Under the pieces are notes generated by a model. The model saw nothing but the letters and a program-made list of their open reading frames with translations, made no database searches and was not told where the DNA came from. A stretch of DNA of 15,609 nt, from assembly GCA_046765875.1 (NCBI GenBank), contig JBKPSJ010000312.1, positions 1-15,609 of the forward strand. The letters are read 5' to 3'. The position numbers and the translations under genes are program-made. This stretch comes from DASRHY01 sp046765875 (GTDB lineage Bacteria > Actinomycetota > Actinomycetes > Propionibacteriales > Kribbellaceae). Shown in pieces: positions 6,031 to 13,087 of the stretch. The first letter of the stretch is position 1. Every line of letters starts with the position of its first letter.

Positions 6031-7280
6031 CCGACCTGCTGACCATCGACGGCAACGGCGCGGCCCTCGCATCGCGATACCAGGACGCGCTGATGAACAC
6101 TTTCGGCGCGCCCAAGCGGGTGCTGGTGCGCGGCGAGGGCTGTTACCTGTGGGACGCGGACGGCCGGCGGTACCTCGACCTGCTCGGCGGGCTTGCCGTC
6201 AACGCGCTCGGGCACGCACACCCGTTCGTGACCGCGGCGGTGACCAGCCAGCTCGCCACCCTCGGCCACGTGTCGAACTTCTTCGCCAGCCCGCCGCAGA
6301 TCGCACTGGCCGAACGGTTGCTGGACATGCTGGGCGGCGACGGCAAGGTGTTCTTCACCAACTCGGGCACCGAGGCGAACGAGGCGGCGTTCAAGCTCAC
6401 CCGCCGGACCGGCCGGACCAAGCTGGTCTCGGCTGTCGGCGCGTTCCACGGCCGCTCGATGGGCTCGCTCGCGATCACATGGAAGCCGTCGTACCGGGAG
6501 GCGTTCGCGCCGCTGCCCGGTGAGGTGACGTTCGTCCCGTACGGCGACAGCGCCGCGCTGGCCGATGCCGTCGACGACGAGACCGCGGCGGTGGTGCTGG
6601 AGCCGATCCAGGGCGAGAACGGAGTCGTGGTACCGCCGGACGGCTATCTCGAGGCCGCCCGGCGGATCACCACCGAACACGGTGCGCTGCTGTGGCTGGA
6701 CGAGGTGCAGACCGGGATCGGCCGGACCGGCGCGTGGTTCGCGCACACTGCTGCGGGCATCCGCCCGGACGTGGTGACGGTGGCGAAGGGCCTCGGGGCG
6801 GGCTTCCCGGTCGGTGCCTGCATCGGGCTCAACGGCGCCGGCGACCTGCTCGGCCCGGGCAGCCACGGTACGACTTTCGGTGGCAACCCGGTGGCCGCGA
6901 TCGCCGGGCTCGCGGTCCTGACCGTGATCCAACGGGATCGGCTGCTCGACAACGTCGTGGCGGTCGGCAGCCACCTGCGCGACGGGATCGAGAAGCTCGA
7001 CCACCCGCTGGTGACCGGCGTACGCGGCCGCGGCCTGCTGCTCGCGATCGCGCTGGCCGAGCCGGTAGCGTCGAAGGTGGCGGCGAGGGCCCTGGAGGCC
7101 GGGTTCGTCGTGAACGACGTGCAGCCCGACGCCATCCGCCTCGCGCCGCCGCTGATCCTGACCGAGGCCGACGCCGACCTGTTCTTATCGGCGCTGCCGG
7201 CCCTGCTTGACGCTGGCGTCCGAACAAGTGGTGCGGAATCAGCACCACTTCTTCGGACGCAACGGGAGGAGGCGCGATGA
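6027..7280 (+). CDS. argD: Acetylornithine aminotransferase, with unusual C-terminal tail
   Basis: A 417-residue class-III PLP aminotransferase that converts N-acetylglutamate semialdehyde to N-acetylornithine with glutamate as donor. Visible: LGHAHP (61-66), the phosphate-binding NSGTEANEAAFK (112-123), the cofactor Asp225 in LLWLDEVQTGIGRTG, and the Schiff-base Lys254 in VAKGLGAGFPVGA. GTTFGGNPVA (281-290) and GRGLLL (334-339) are also standard. The normal family ending is near ALPALLDA (389-396). Here about 21 further residues follow, encoded almost entirely by a strong hairpin (7216-7260) and by codons ending in A or T (ACA, AGT, GGT, GAA, TCA, GCA, CCA, CTT), unlike the rest of the gene. 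The tail looks acquired rather than functional. The ATG overlaps argB by 4 nt, the stop overlaps argF by 4 nt. Confidence 0.96.
   Translation: MTDLLTIDGNGAALASRYQDALMNTFGAPKRVLVRGEGCYLWDADGRRYLDLLGGLAVNALGHAHPFVTAAVTSQLATLGHVSNFFASPPQIALAERLLDMLGGDGKVFFTNSGTEANEAAFKLTRRTGRTKLVSAVGAFHGRSMGSLAITWKPSYREAFAPLPGEVTFVPYGDSAALADAVDDETAAVVLEPIQGENGVVVPPDGYLEAARRITTEHGALLWLDEVQTGIGRTGAWFAHTAAGIRPDVVTVAKGLGAGFPVGACIGLNGAGDLLGPGSHGTTFGGNPVAAIAGLAVLTVIQRDRLLDNVVAVGSHLRDGIEKLDHPLVTGVRGRGLLLAIALAEPVASKVAARALEAGFVVNDVQPDAIRLAPPLILTEADADLFLSALPALLDAGVRTSGAESAPLLRTQREEAR
7216..7260. repeat. 45-nt near-perfect hairpin inside the 3' end of argD
   Basis: Arms 7216-7234 and 7242-7260 pair over 9 bp (GCGTCCGAA / TTCGGACGC), one C-C mismatch (7225/7251), then 9 bp (AAGTGGTGC / GCACCACTT), closing a 7-nt loop (GGAATCA). 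It ends 16 nt before the argF start and 3 nt before the argF ribosome-binding site GGGAGGA (7264-7270). It could be a REP-like palindromic element captured in frame, a transcript-processing or stability site, or an attenuating structure for argF. No run of T follows, so a classical terminator is unlikely. Confidence 0.75.
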
Positions 7281-8203
7281 CGGTTCGGCACTTCCTGCGT
7301 GACGACGACCTCACCCCGGCCGAGCAGAACGAGGTGCTACTGCTCGCACAGCGGATGACGGAGGGCCGGTTCGCCGCAAAGCCCCTGGCCGGTCCGCAGA
7401 CGGTCGCGGTGATCTTCGACAAGAGCTCCACCCGGACCCGGGTGTCGTTCGCGGTCGGCATCGCGGACCTGGGCGGCGTACCGCTCGTGATCGACGCGCA
7501 GAGCTCCCAACTCGGCCGCGGCGAGCCGATCGCCGACACCGCCCGGGTGCTGACCCGGCAGTGCGCCGCGATCGTGTGGCGGACCTCCGCACAGAGCCGG
7601 ATCGCGGAGATGGCGGCGGCCTCTACCGTGCCGGTGATCAACGCGCTGACCGACGAGTTCCACCCCTGCCAGGTGCTGGCCGACCTGCTCACCGTCCGGC
7701 AGCACAAGGGCAGGACCGTCGGCCTGAAGCTGGCCTACCTGGGCGACGGCTCGAACAACATGGCGCACTCTTACCTGCTCGGTGGGGCGATGGCGGCGAT
7801 GCACGTCGTGATCGCGTCCCCGTCGTCGTACCGGCCCGATCCGGAGATCCTGGCCAACGCCCGACGACTCGCGCATGCGACGGGTGGCTCGGCGGACTGG
7901 ACCGAGGACCCGGTCGGCGCGGTCGACGGTGCCGACGTGATCGCCACCGACACCTGGGTCTCGATGGGCCAGGAGGGCGAGGCCCTTGATCGCGAGGCTC
8001 CGTTCGTCCCGTATGCGGTCACCGAGCAACTGATGGCCAAGGCCGCGCCGGACGCGATCGTGCTTCACTGTCTGCCGGCGTACCGGGGCAAGGAGATCGA
8101 CGCGGCGGTCATCGACGGGCCGCAGTCGGTCGTGTGGGACGAGGCGGAGAACAGGTTGCACGCGCAGAAAGCACTGCTCACGTGGTTGCTGGAGCAGTCA
8201 TGA
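7277..8203 (+). CDS. argF: Ornithine carbamoyltransferase
   Basis: A 308-residue anabolic transcarbamylase that makes citrulline from ornithine and carbamoyl phosphate. The carbamoyl-phosphate loop SSTRTR is at 50-55, FHPCQ at 128-132, the ornithine-binding DTWVSMGQE begins at Asp225, and the mobile-loop HCLPAYRG with Cys265 is at 264-271. Length and order are typical of the family. The ATG at 7277 has a strong ribosome-binding site GGGAGGA at 7264-7270 and overlaps the argD stop by 4 nt; it directly follows the argD-tail hairpin. The stop overlaps argR by 4 nt. Its place between argD and argR, with no catabolic arcA/arcC neighbour, supports a biosynthetic role. Confidence 0.97.
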   Translation: MTVRHFLRDDDLTPAEQNEVLLLAQRMTEGRFAAKPLAGPQTVAVIFDKSSTRTRVSFAVGIADLGGVPLVIDAQSSQLGRGEPIADTARVLTRQCAAIVWRTSAQSRIAEMAAASTVPVINALTDEFHPCQVLADLLTVRQHKGRTVGLKLAYLGDGSNNMAHSYLLGGAMAAMHVVIASPSSYRPDPEILANARRLAHATGGSADWTEDPVGAVDGADVIATDTWVSMGQEGEALDREAPFVPYAVTEQLMAKAAPDAIVLHCLPAYRGKEIDAAVIDGPQSVVWDEAENRLHAQKALLTWLLEQS

Positions 8204-8703
8204 CGGTCGCGGTACCGACCACCAAGACCGCTCGGCAGCAGCGGATCATCGAGCTGATCGGCCGCCAGCCGGTCCGTTCCCAGACCGAGCTGGCCGAACT
8301 GCTGGCCGTGGCCGGGCTGGTCGTCGGGCAGGCCACGCTGTCGCGCGACCTGGTCGAGATCGGCGCGGTCAAGGTCCGCGACTCGGCCGGCCAGCTCGTG
8401 TACGCCGTACCGGGCGAGGGCGGTGACCGGTCGCCGCGCGCGGGCGAGGCGGCCGCGTTCGAGGCCCGGCTGTCGCGGCTGGCCTCGGAACTGCTGGTGT
8501 CGGCGGACGCTAGCGCGAACCTTGTCGTGCTGCGGACGCCACCGGGCGCGGCTCAGTACTTCGCGTCAGCGATCGACCATGCCGCGCTCGACGACGTGCT
8601 CGGCACGATCGCCGGCGACGACACCGTGCTCGTCGTGTCGCGGGACCCAGTCGGCGGCGCCGCGCTGGCCGAGCGGTTCCTCAAACTGTCCGAGTCGCGG
8701 TGA
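8200..8703 (+). CDS. argR: Arginine repressor
   Basis: A 167-residue ArgR. The N-terminal winged helix (about 11-72) includes SQTELAELL and ATLSRDLVEIGAVKV, the recognition region. The C-terminal oligomerisation and arginine-binding domain (about 88-162) has NLVVLRTPPGAAQYFASAID (107-126) and GTIAGDDT (135-142), whose acidic residues bind L-arginine. The ~15-residue linker between the domains is rich in Gly, Arg and Glu. The arginine-loaded hexamer would repress the arg operon, most likely at the dyad before argC. The frame is open from 8134, but the ATG at 8200 has GGAG 5 nt upstream and the argF stop overlaps it by 4 nt, so it is the clear start. The stop codon lies inside the first arm of the 8700-8775 dyad. 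Confidence 0.96.
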   Translation: MTVAVPTTKTARQQRIIELIGRQPVRSQTELAELLAVAGLVVGQATLSRDLVEIGAVKVRDSAGQLVYAVPGEGGDRSPRAGEAAAFEARLSRLASELLVSADASANLVVLRTPPGAAQYFASAIDHAALDDVLGTIAGDDTVLVVSRDPVGGAALAERFLKLSESR

Positions 8704-8775
8704 GTTCACGCGTGGCGTTGTGGGTTCGCGCGCCGTACGCGGTACGCGAACCCACAACGGCGTGCGTCAACCCAC
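8700..8775. repeat. 76-bp symmetric dyad of four ~13-bp repeats between argR and argH
   Basis: Each base i pairs with 17475-i. The inner arms CGTTGTGGGTTCGCG (8716-8730) and their exact complement (8745-8759) are perfect over 15 bp. The outer arms (8700-8715 / 8760-8775) add about 13 pairs including G-U, with mismatches at 8703/8772, 8707/8768 and 8715/8760. Inside this are four copies of a GTGRGTTSRCGCR-like motif: 8700-8712 and 8720-8732 forward, 8743-8755 and 8763-8775 inverted, each pair offset by exactly 20 bp. It starts in the argR stop codon and ends 3 nt before the argH ribosome-binding site. No T-run follows. It may be a REP/BIME-like element, an RNA hairpin that tunes argH, or a four-site operator. 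Confidence 0.8.
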
Positions 8776-8791
8776 TTGAGAGGATGCGGGA

Positions 8792-10210
8792 GTGAGTTCG
8801 GAGGAGAAGGCCCAGCTGTGGGGTGGACGGTTCGCCGGTGGGCCTTCGGAGGCGCTCGCCGAGCTGAGCCGGTCCACGCAGTTCGACTGGAGGTTGGCGC
8901 CGTACGACATCGCCGGCTCGAAGGCGCACGCGCGGGTCCTGCACCGGGCCGGGTTGCTGACCGACGAGGAGCTGTCCGGCATGCTCGCCGGCCTGGATGA
9001 ACTCCTCGCCGACGTCGAGGCCGGGCGGTTCGGCCCTCAGCCCGACGACGAGGACGTTCACACCGCGTTGGAGCGCGGCCTGGTCGAGCGGCTCGGTCCG
9101 GAGCTCGGCGGGCGGCTGCGCGCCGGGCGATCGCGGAACGACCAGATCGCCACGCTGTTCCGGTTGTTCCTGCGCGACCACGCCCGCGCTATCGGTGTAC
9201 TGGTCCGTGACCTGATCGACGCACTGGCAGGGCAGGCCGAGCAGCACCTTGGTGTCACGATGCCCGGTCGAACGCATCTCCAGCATGCGCAGCCGGTCCT
9301 GCTAAGCCACCACCTGATGGCGCACGCATGGCCCCTGGTACGTGACCTGGAGCGGCTGCGGGACTGGGACGCACGAGTCGCGCCGGACTCGCCGTACGGG
9401 TCCGGGGCGCTGGCCGGATCCTCGCTCGGGCTCGACCCAGAGCAGGTCGCCCGCGACCTCGGGTTCACCGGCTCGTCGCCGAACTCGATCGACGGTACGG
9501 CGGCCCGGGACTTCGTCGCCGAGTTCGCGTTCGTACTGGCGATGATCGGCGTCGACGTGTCCCGGCAGGCCGAGGACGTGATCGTCTGGGCGACCAAGGA
9601 GTTCGGCTTCGTCACCCTCGACGACGCGTACTCGACAGGTTCGAGCATCATGCCGCAGAAGAAGAACCCGGACATCGCCGAACTCGCCCGTGGCAAGGCC
9701 GGGCGGCTGATCGGCGATCTGGGCGGGCTGCTGGCGACGCTCAAGGGCCTGCCGCTGGCGTACAACCGCGACCTGCAGGAGGACAAGGAGCCGGTCTTCG
9801 ACGCGGTCGACACGCTGACCGTGCTGCTGCCCGCGTTCACCGGGATGATGAGCACGCTGGTGTTCGACACGCAGCGGCTGGAGCAGCTTGCGCCGCAGGG
9901 ATTCTCGCTGGCGACCGACGTGGCCGAGTGGCTGGTACGGCAGGGTGTGCCGTTCCGGGTCGCGCACGAGCTGGCCGGGACCTGCGTACAGGAATGTGAG
10001 AAACGCGGCATCGAGTTGTGGGAGCTTTCCGACGAGGACCTGGTGTCGATCTCGCCGCATCTGACCCCGGGTGTACGCGAGGTGCTCAGCGTCGCCGGAT
10101 CTGTTGCCTCACGCAACGGCCGGGGCGGTACCGCTCCGGTACGGGTGGCCGAGCAACTGACCGAGCTGCGCGCCCGGGTCGAGGACGCGACCGGATGGCT
10201 GACCTCCTGA
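8792..10210 (+). CDS. argH: Argininosuccinate lyase
   Basis: A 472-residue member of the fumarase/aspartase superfamily that splits argininosuccinate into arginine and fumarate, the last step of the pathway. It begins with the usual LWGGRF; AGRSRNDQ is at 111-118, GRTHLQHAQP with the catalytic His162 at 159-168, and the flexible signature loop GSSIMPQKKNPD with the catalytic Ser at 283-294. Length is normal. The start is GTG at 8792 with GAGAGG at 8778-8783, 8 nt upstream; the next residues SSEEKAQLWGGRF fit the family N-terminus. It is separated from argR by 88 bp, nearly all of it the dyad, whereas all upstream arg genes overlap. argG, which would supply its substrate and often precedes argH, is absent here. 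The end overlaps the next gene by 16 nt. Confidence 0.97.
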   Translation: MSSEEKAQLWGGRFAGGPSEALAELSRSTQFDWRLAPYDIAGSKAHARVLHRAGLLTDEELSGMLAGLDELLADVEAGRFGPQPDDEDVHTALERGLVERLGPELGGRLRAGRSRNDQIATLFRLFLRDHARAIGVLVRDLIDALAGQAEQHLGVTMPGRTHLQHAQPVLLSHHLMAHAWPLVRDLERLRDWDARVAPDSPYGSGALAGSSLGLDPEQVARDLGFTGSSPNSIDGTAARDFVAEFAFVLAMIGVDVSRQAEDVIVWATKEFGFVTLDDAYSTGSSIMPQKKNPDIAELARGKAGRLIGDLGGLLATLKGLPLAYNRDLQEDKEPVFDAVDTLTVLLPAFTGMMSTLVFDTQRLEQLAPQGFSLATDVAEWLVRQGVPFRVAHELAGTCVQECEKRGIELWELSDEDLVSISPHLTPGVREVLSVAGSVASRNGRGGTAPVRVAEQLTELRARVEDATGWLTS

Positions 10211-10800
10211 GCGTGCTGTCCGGGCCGGTGCTCGACGCCGCGCCCGGCCTGCTCGGCTCGGTTCTGCGCGCCGAGTCGCCGCAGGGATCTGTGGCGGTCC
10301 GGCTGACCGAGGTCGAGGCGTACGACGGGGAGAACGACCCCGGCTCGCATGCGTACCGGGGACTGAGCCGGCGCAACGAGGTGATGTTCGGCGTACCCGG
10401 GCGGCTGTACGTGTATTTCACGTACGGCATGCACTTCTGCATGAACGTGGTCTGCGGGCCGCCCGGACGCCCGTCCGCGGTGTTGCTGCGGGCGGGAGAG
10501 ATCGTCGAGGGCGTCGAGCTGGCCCGGGCTCGTCGGGGCGGCGCTGTCAAGGACCGGGACCTGGCCCGCGGGCCCGCGCGGATGTGTATTGCCCTCGGTA
10601 TCGATCGCTCGCACAACGGCGCCGATCTGACCGACCCGGCGTCGGCGGTACGGCTCACGCTCGGCGGGTACGACGGGCCGGTCGGCACCGGTCCGCGCGT
10701 CGGGCTGCGGGAGGCGGCGGACCGGCCGTGGCGGTTCTGGGCCGTGGGCGACCGCACGGTGTCGCCGTACCGTCCGCACGTGCCGAAGAAGCGGAGGTAG
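10195..10800 (+). CDS. mpg: 3-methyladenine DNA glycosylase (AAG/MPG family)
   Basis: A 201-residue alkylbase DNA glycosylase that removes alkylated purines to start base-excision repair. Residues matching the human AAG active site are all present: Glu41 and Tyr43 in EVEAY (catalytic Glu), His52 in SHAYRG, the intercalating Tyr77 in YVYFTYGMH, Asn84 in FCMNVVC, and Arg99 in VLLRAGE. RGPARMCIALGI (125-136) is the conserved C-terminal block. The protein ends in a basic PKKRR. I chose ATG 10195, overlapping argH by 16 nt with GAGGA 9 nt upstream; a GTG at 10213 is a possible alternative and would shorten the N-terminus by 6 residues. Co-transcription with argH is likely. Mpg followed later by tyrS matches a known actinobacterial order. 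Confidence 0.93.
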   Translation: MADLLSVLSGPVLDAAPGLLGSVLRAESPQGSVAVRLTEVEAYDGENDPGSHAYRGLSRRNEVMFGVPGRLYVYFTYGMHFCMNVVCGPPGRPSAVLLRAGEIVEGVELARARRGGAVKDRDLARGPARMCIALGIDRSHNGADLTDPASAVRLTLGGYDGPVGTGPRVGLREAADRPWRFWAVGDRTVSPYRPHVPKKRR

Positions 10801-10941
10801 GGAGGAGGAAGCGGCGCTGCTGACCCGTCAGCTCGGCCACTTCGAACCGCCCGGAGCTGCGCGCGAGCCGGTGTCGGTGACCACCGAGTCCGACCGGCGC
10901 CGCGGCGCGTGACCACCTCCTCCGCCGCACCGCCCGTTGAG
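10801..10941. other. 141-bp spacer between convergent mpg and LLM genes
   Basis: I see no gene here. One frame (about 10802-10912) stays open for ~36 codons but has no ATG, GTG or TTG near its beginning, so it is not called. The stretch holds a perfect 12-bp palindrome GCGCCGCGGCGC (10897-10908) and a direct repeat GTGACCACC (10877-10885 and 10909-10917). The palindrome could help end transcription from either side, but there is no T-run. Confidence 0.4.
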
Positions 10942-11901
10942 TCAGCGCTGCGCCAGGGCGACAACGGTTGGAATGTCGTCGCGCGCCTTCGCCGGGTCGG
11001 CTGCCGGCCACAGGCCGATGTGGCTGACCCCGGCCTGCTCGAGCGCCCCGATGTGAGCGAGTGCGTCGTCCATCGTCCCGATCGGCCCGATCTCGCTCCA
11101 CCAGTCCGCCGGCATCCCCGCCAGGCCATCGGCGCCGCGCTCGGCGAACAGCGCGGCCAGGTCGTCGAAGAACGGCAGGGCGCGTACCACCGGGCTCGGA
11201 TCGCCGAGCTGCCAGGCCAGCCACGGAGTCATCTCCTTGTAAGCCTGCTCGCGCGTCGGCGCCACGCACATCGACGAGAAGACCGCGACCTCGAAGTCGT
11301 TCGGGTGGCCGGCATGATCCAGCGCCTGCCGCACGTACGCCGGGCTGGCCGGCTCGGCGAGCACCAGCCCGCCGGCCACCCGGCCGGCCAGTGCCAGCGA
11401 CTTCGGTCCCCGGACCCCGGCCAGCAGCTTCGGCACCTGCCGCGGCGGCCGGTCCAGCTTGACCTCGTCGAGCTTGACGTACTGTCCCTGTGTGCTGACG
11501 GTCTCGCCCGCGAGCAGTCGGCGTACCGCGTCCATCACCTCCTCGAACGCGGCCAGTGGGGAGGCGGCCTTGACCCCCATCTGGGCCATCCAGGACTGCA
11601 CGCCGTGTCCGAGCCCCGGCATCACCCGGCCCGGCGCGAGCTCGCAAAGGGTGGCCAGTTCCATCGCGGTGACGGCGGGGTTGCGGGCCAGCACCGGCAG
11701 GATGCCGACGCCGACCCGCAGCCGCTCCGTCGCCGCCAGCGCCGTCGCCGCCAGGCTCACGCCAGCGGTGAAGAAGCAGTCCTCGATCACCCAGATCTGG
11801 TCGGCTCCGCCGGTGTCGAGCCGACGGGCGAAGTCGGCCACCAGCGCCGGCGGGAAACTGCGGTGGAAGGACAGTCCGATCTCGGCTCGCTGAGCGTTCA
11901 T
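10942..11901 (-). CDS. LLM-class flavin/F420-dependent oxidoreductase
   Basis: About 319 residues with the luciferase-like monooxygenase TIM-barrel pattern: IGLSFHRSFPP at the first strand, GADQIWVIEDCFF, LRVGVGILPVLARNPAVTAMELATL, then the typical PGRVMPGLGHG loop and FEEVMDAVRRLLAGE. VPKLLAGVRGPKSLALAGRVAGGLVLAEPASP and the C-terminal GVSHIGLWP also fit. In Actinobacteria such proteins generally use F420 or FMN; the substrate cannot be told from sequence. I chose the ATG ending at 11901: TACGGT lies exactly 7 nt upstream (11909-11914) and there is no ribosome-binding site, as in leaderless genes. A GTG at 11931 would add 10 residues and has a G-rich GGGGA 7 nt before it. Convergent with mpg and divergent from the APP1 gene. 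Confidence 0.85.
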   Translation of the reverse strand: MNAQRAEIGLSFHRSFPPALVADFARRLDTGGADQIWVIEDCFFTAGVSLAATALAATERLRVGVGILPVLARNPAVTAMELATLCELAPGRVMPGLGHGVQSWMAQMGVKAASPLAAFEEVMDAVRRLLAGETVSTQGQYVKLDEVKLDRPPRQVPKLLAGVRGPKSLALAGRVAGGLVLAEPASPAYVRQALDHAGHPNDFEVAVFSSMCVAPTREQAYKEMTPWLAWQLGDPSPVVRALPFFDDLAALFAERGADGLAGMPADWWSEIGPIGTMDDALAHIGALEQAGVSHIGLWPAADPAKARDDIPTVVALAQR

Positions 11902-11908
11902 GCCGCAG

Positions 11909-11914
11909 ACCGTA
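11909..11914 (-). promoter_or_regulatory. Putative -10 element of the LLM gene (leaderless)
   Basis: On the minus strand this reads TACGGT, a TANNNT -10 box, with exactly 7 nt before the ATG at 11901. It supports transcription starting on the ATG and argues for the shorter protein. I see no good -35 box at 17-18 bp. Confidence 0.4.
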
Positions 11915-11967
11915 ACGCCCGGCTCGGACACTCCGGGATCCCCATCACCTCACACTCCGGACGCCGG

Positions 11968-11973
11968 TAGGTT
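11968..11973 (+). promoter_or_regulatory. Putative -10 element of the APP1-family gene (leaderless)
   Basis: TAGGTT (TANNNT type) lies exactly 7 nt before the ATG at 11981, and no Shine-Dalgarno sequence precedes that ATG. This supports a leaderless transcript and the choice of 11981 as the start. The -35 region is not recognisable. Confidence 0.45.
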
Positions 11974-11980
11974 CAGTGCC

Positions 11981-13018
11981 ATGTCCCGCCCGCACTACGC
12001 GTCCCGGATCGAGGACCAGTGGAACGCAGGCCTGACGACCGTTCTGCGCCAGCGCGGCTGGCTGGAGCGGGTCATCCCGCACGTCGGGTACGGCTCGCCT
12101 GAGTGGGTCCGGGTGCTCGCCCGGGTCGTGCTCAGCCGCGATCCGAACCAGCGGCCCCGTACCGACGCCGACGAGCCGGAGCGGGGCTGGCGCCAGTTCG
12201 TCGCCGCGCCCGCGATGGGCGTACCGGTGTCCATCACGGTGGACGGGAGCACGCACCGTACGACGACCGACCGCGGCGGGTTCGTGGACATCGTGCTGCC
12301 GGCGTCGCTCGAGCCCGGGTGGCACGAGGTCACCGTCCAGGTTCGCGACGACCACACCGCACCGGCGTCGATCCTGGTGATCGACCCGGCGGTCGACTTC
12401 GGACTGGTCAGCGACATCGACGACACGGTGATGCTCACGATGCTGCCGCGGCCGATGATCGCGGCCTGGAACACCTTCGTACGCGACGAGCAGGCGCGCC
12501 GGGTGGTGCCCGGGATGGCCGCGATGTACACCGAACTGCTCGAGGAGCATCCGGGCGCGCCGATCATGTACCTATCTACTGGCGCCTGGAACACGGCGCC
12601 GACGCTGTCGCGGTTCCTGTCCCGGCACGGCTATCCGCAGGGGCCGCTGCTGCTGACCGACTGGGGCCCGACGAACACGGGCTGGTTCCGCAGCGGCCGT
12701 GAGCACAAGCAGAACTCGCTGGCCCGGCTGGCCGAGGAGTTCCCCAACATCCGCTGGGTGCTGGTCGGCGACGACGGCCAGCACGACCCTGAGTTGTACG
12801 GCGACTTCGCGGGCAGCCATCCCGACCACGTCCGGGCGATCGGGATCCGCCAGCTCACCGCGACCGAGCAGGTGCTGTCGCACGGACTGCCGGTGCCGAA
12901 CCCGGACCGCGGCCGCTGGGACCCGCAGCGCCCGCGTGCGGTGACCGTGCACGCCGCGGACGGGTACGGCCTGCTGCTGTTACTCCGGCGGGTGCTGGCC
13001 CGGCAGGCCAACCAATAA
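11981..13018 (+). CDS. APP1-family (DUF2183) HAD-type phosphatase
   Basis: A 345-residue protein with the APP1 catalytic domain, named after yeast phosphatidate phosphatase App1. An N-terminal beta-rich region (about 70-135) contains the transthyretin-like stretch GVPVSITVDG...TDRGGFVDIVL and leads into the HAD core. HAD motifs are complete: DIDDT at 145-149 (nucleophile Asp145, general acid Asp147), STGAWN at 199-204, the Lys243 region EHKQN, and GDDGQHDPELY at 263-273. The C-terminal LLLLLRRVLA is too short and charged for a reliable membrane anchor, and no signal peptide is seen. By homology it may dephosphorylate phosphatidate, but the bacterial substrate is unproven. The frame is open from 11900; the extra 27 residues are low-complexity and ATG 11981 follows a -10-like box, so I chose it. 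It diverges from the LLM gene. Confidence 0.88.
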   Translation: MSRPHYASRIEDQWNAGLTTVLRQRGWLERVIPHVGYGSPEWVRVLARVVLSRDPNQRPRTDADEPERGWRQFVAAPAMGVPVSITVDGSTHRTTTDRGGFVDIVLPASLEPGWHEVTVQVRDDHTAPASILVIDPAVDFGLVSDIDDTVMLTMLPRPMIAAWNTFVRDEQARRVVPGMAAMYTELLEEHPGAPIMYLSTGAWNTAPTLSRFLSRHGYPQGPLLLTDWGPTNTGWFRSGREHKQNSLARLAEEFPNIRWVLVGDDGQHDPELYGDFAGSHPDHVRAIGIRQLTATEQVLSHGLPVPNPDRGRWDPQRPRAVTVHAADGYGLLLLLRRVLARQANQ

Positions 13019-13030
13019 GTCGATGGCCGA

Positions 13031-13053
13031 GTCTGCCAGGGCATACGGCAGGC
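13031..13053 (+). terminator. Weak hairpin between the APP1 gene and tyrS
   Basis: GTCTGCC (13031-13037) pairs with GGCAGGC (13047-13053) over 7 bp including one G-U, with a 9-nt loop. It starts 12 nt after the APP1-family stop. No T-run follows, so it may be a factor-assisted terminator or simply chance. The tyrS leader is too short for a T-box. Confidence 0.25.
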
Positions 13054-13087
13054 TTGAGGGGTCCACCACGACGTACAGGAGACAACT

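Noticed and set aside
9058..10779. 573-codon minus-strand open frame over argH and mpg
   Set aside because: It is antisense to two well-supported genes and has no recognisable domain.
10802..10912. Open 36-codon stretch after mpg with gene-like codon use
   Set aside because: No start codon or ribosome-binding site at its beginning and no family I recognise.
13019..13087. T-box or other riboswitch in front of tyrS
   Set aside because: Only 69 bp are available and no specifier loop or T-box sequence is visible.
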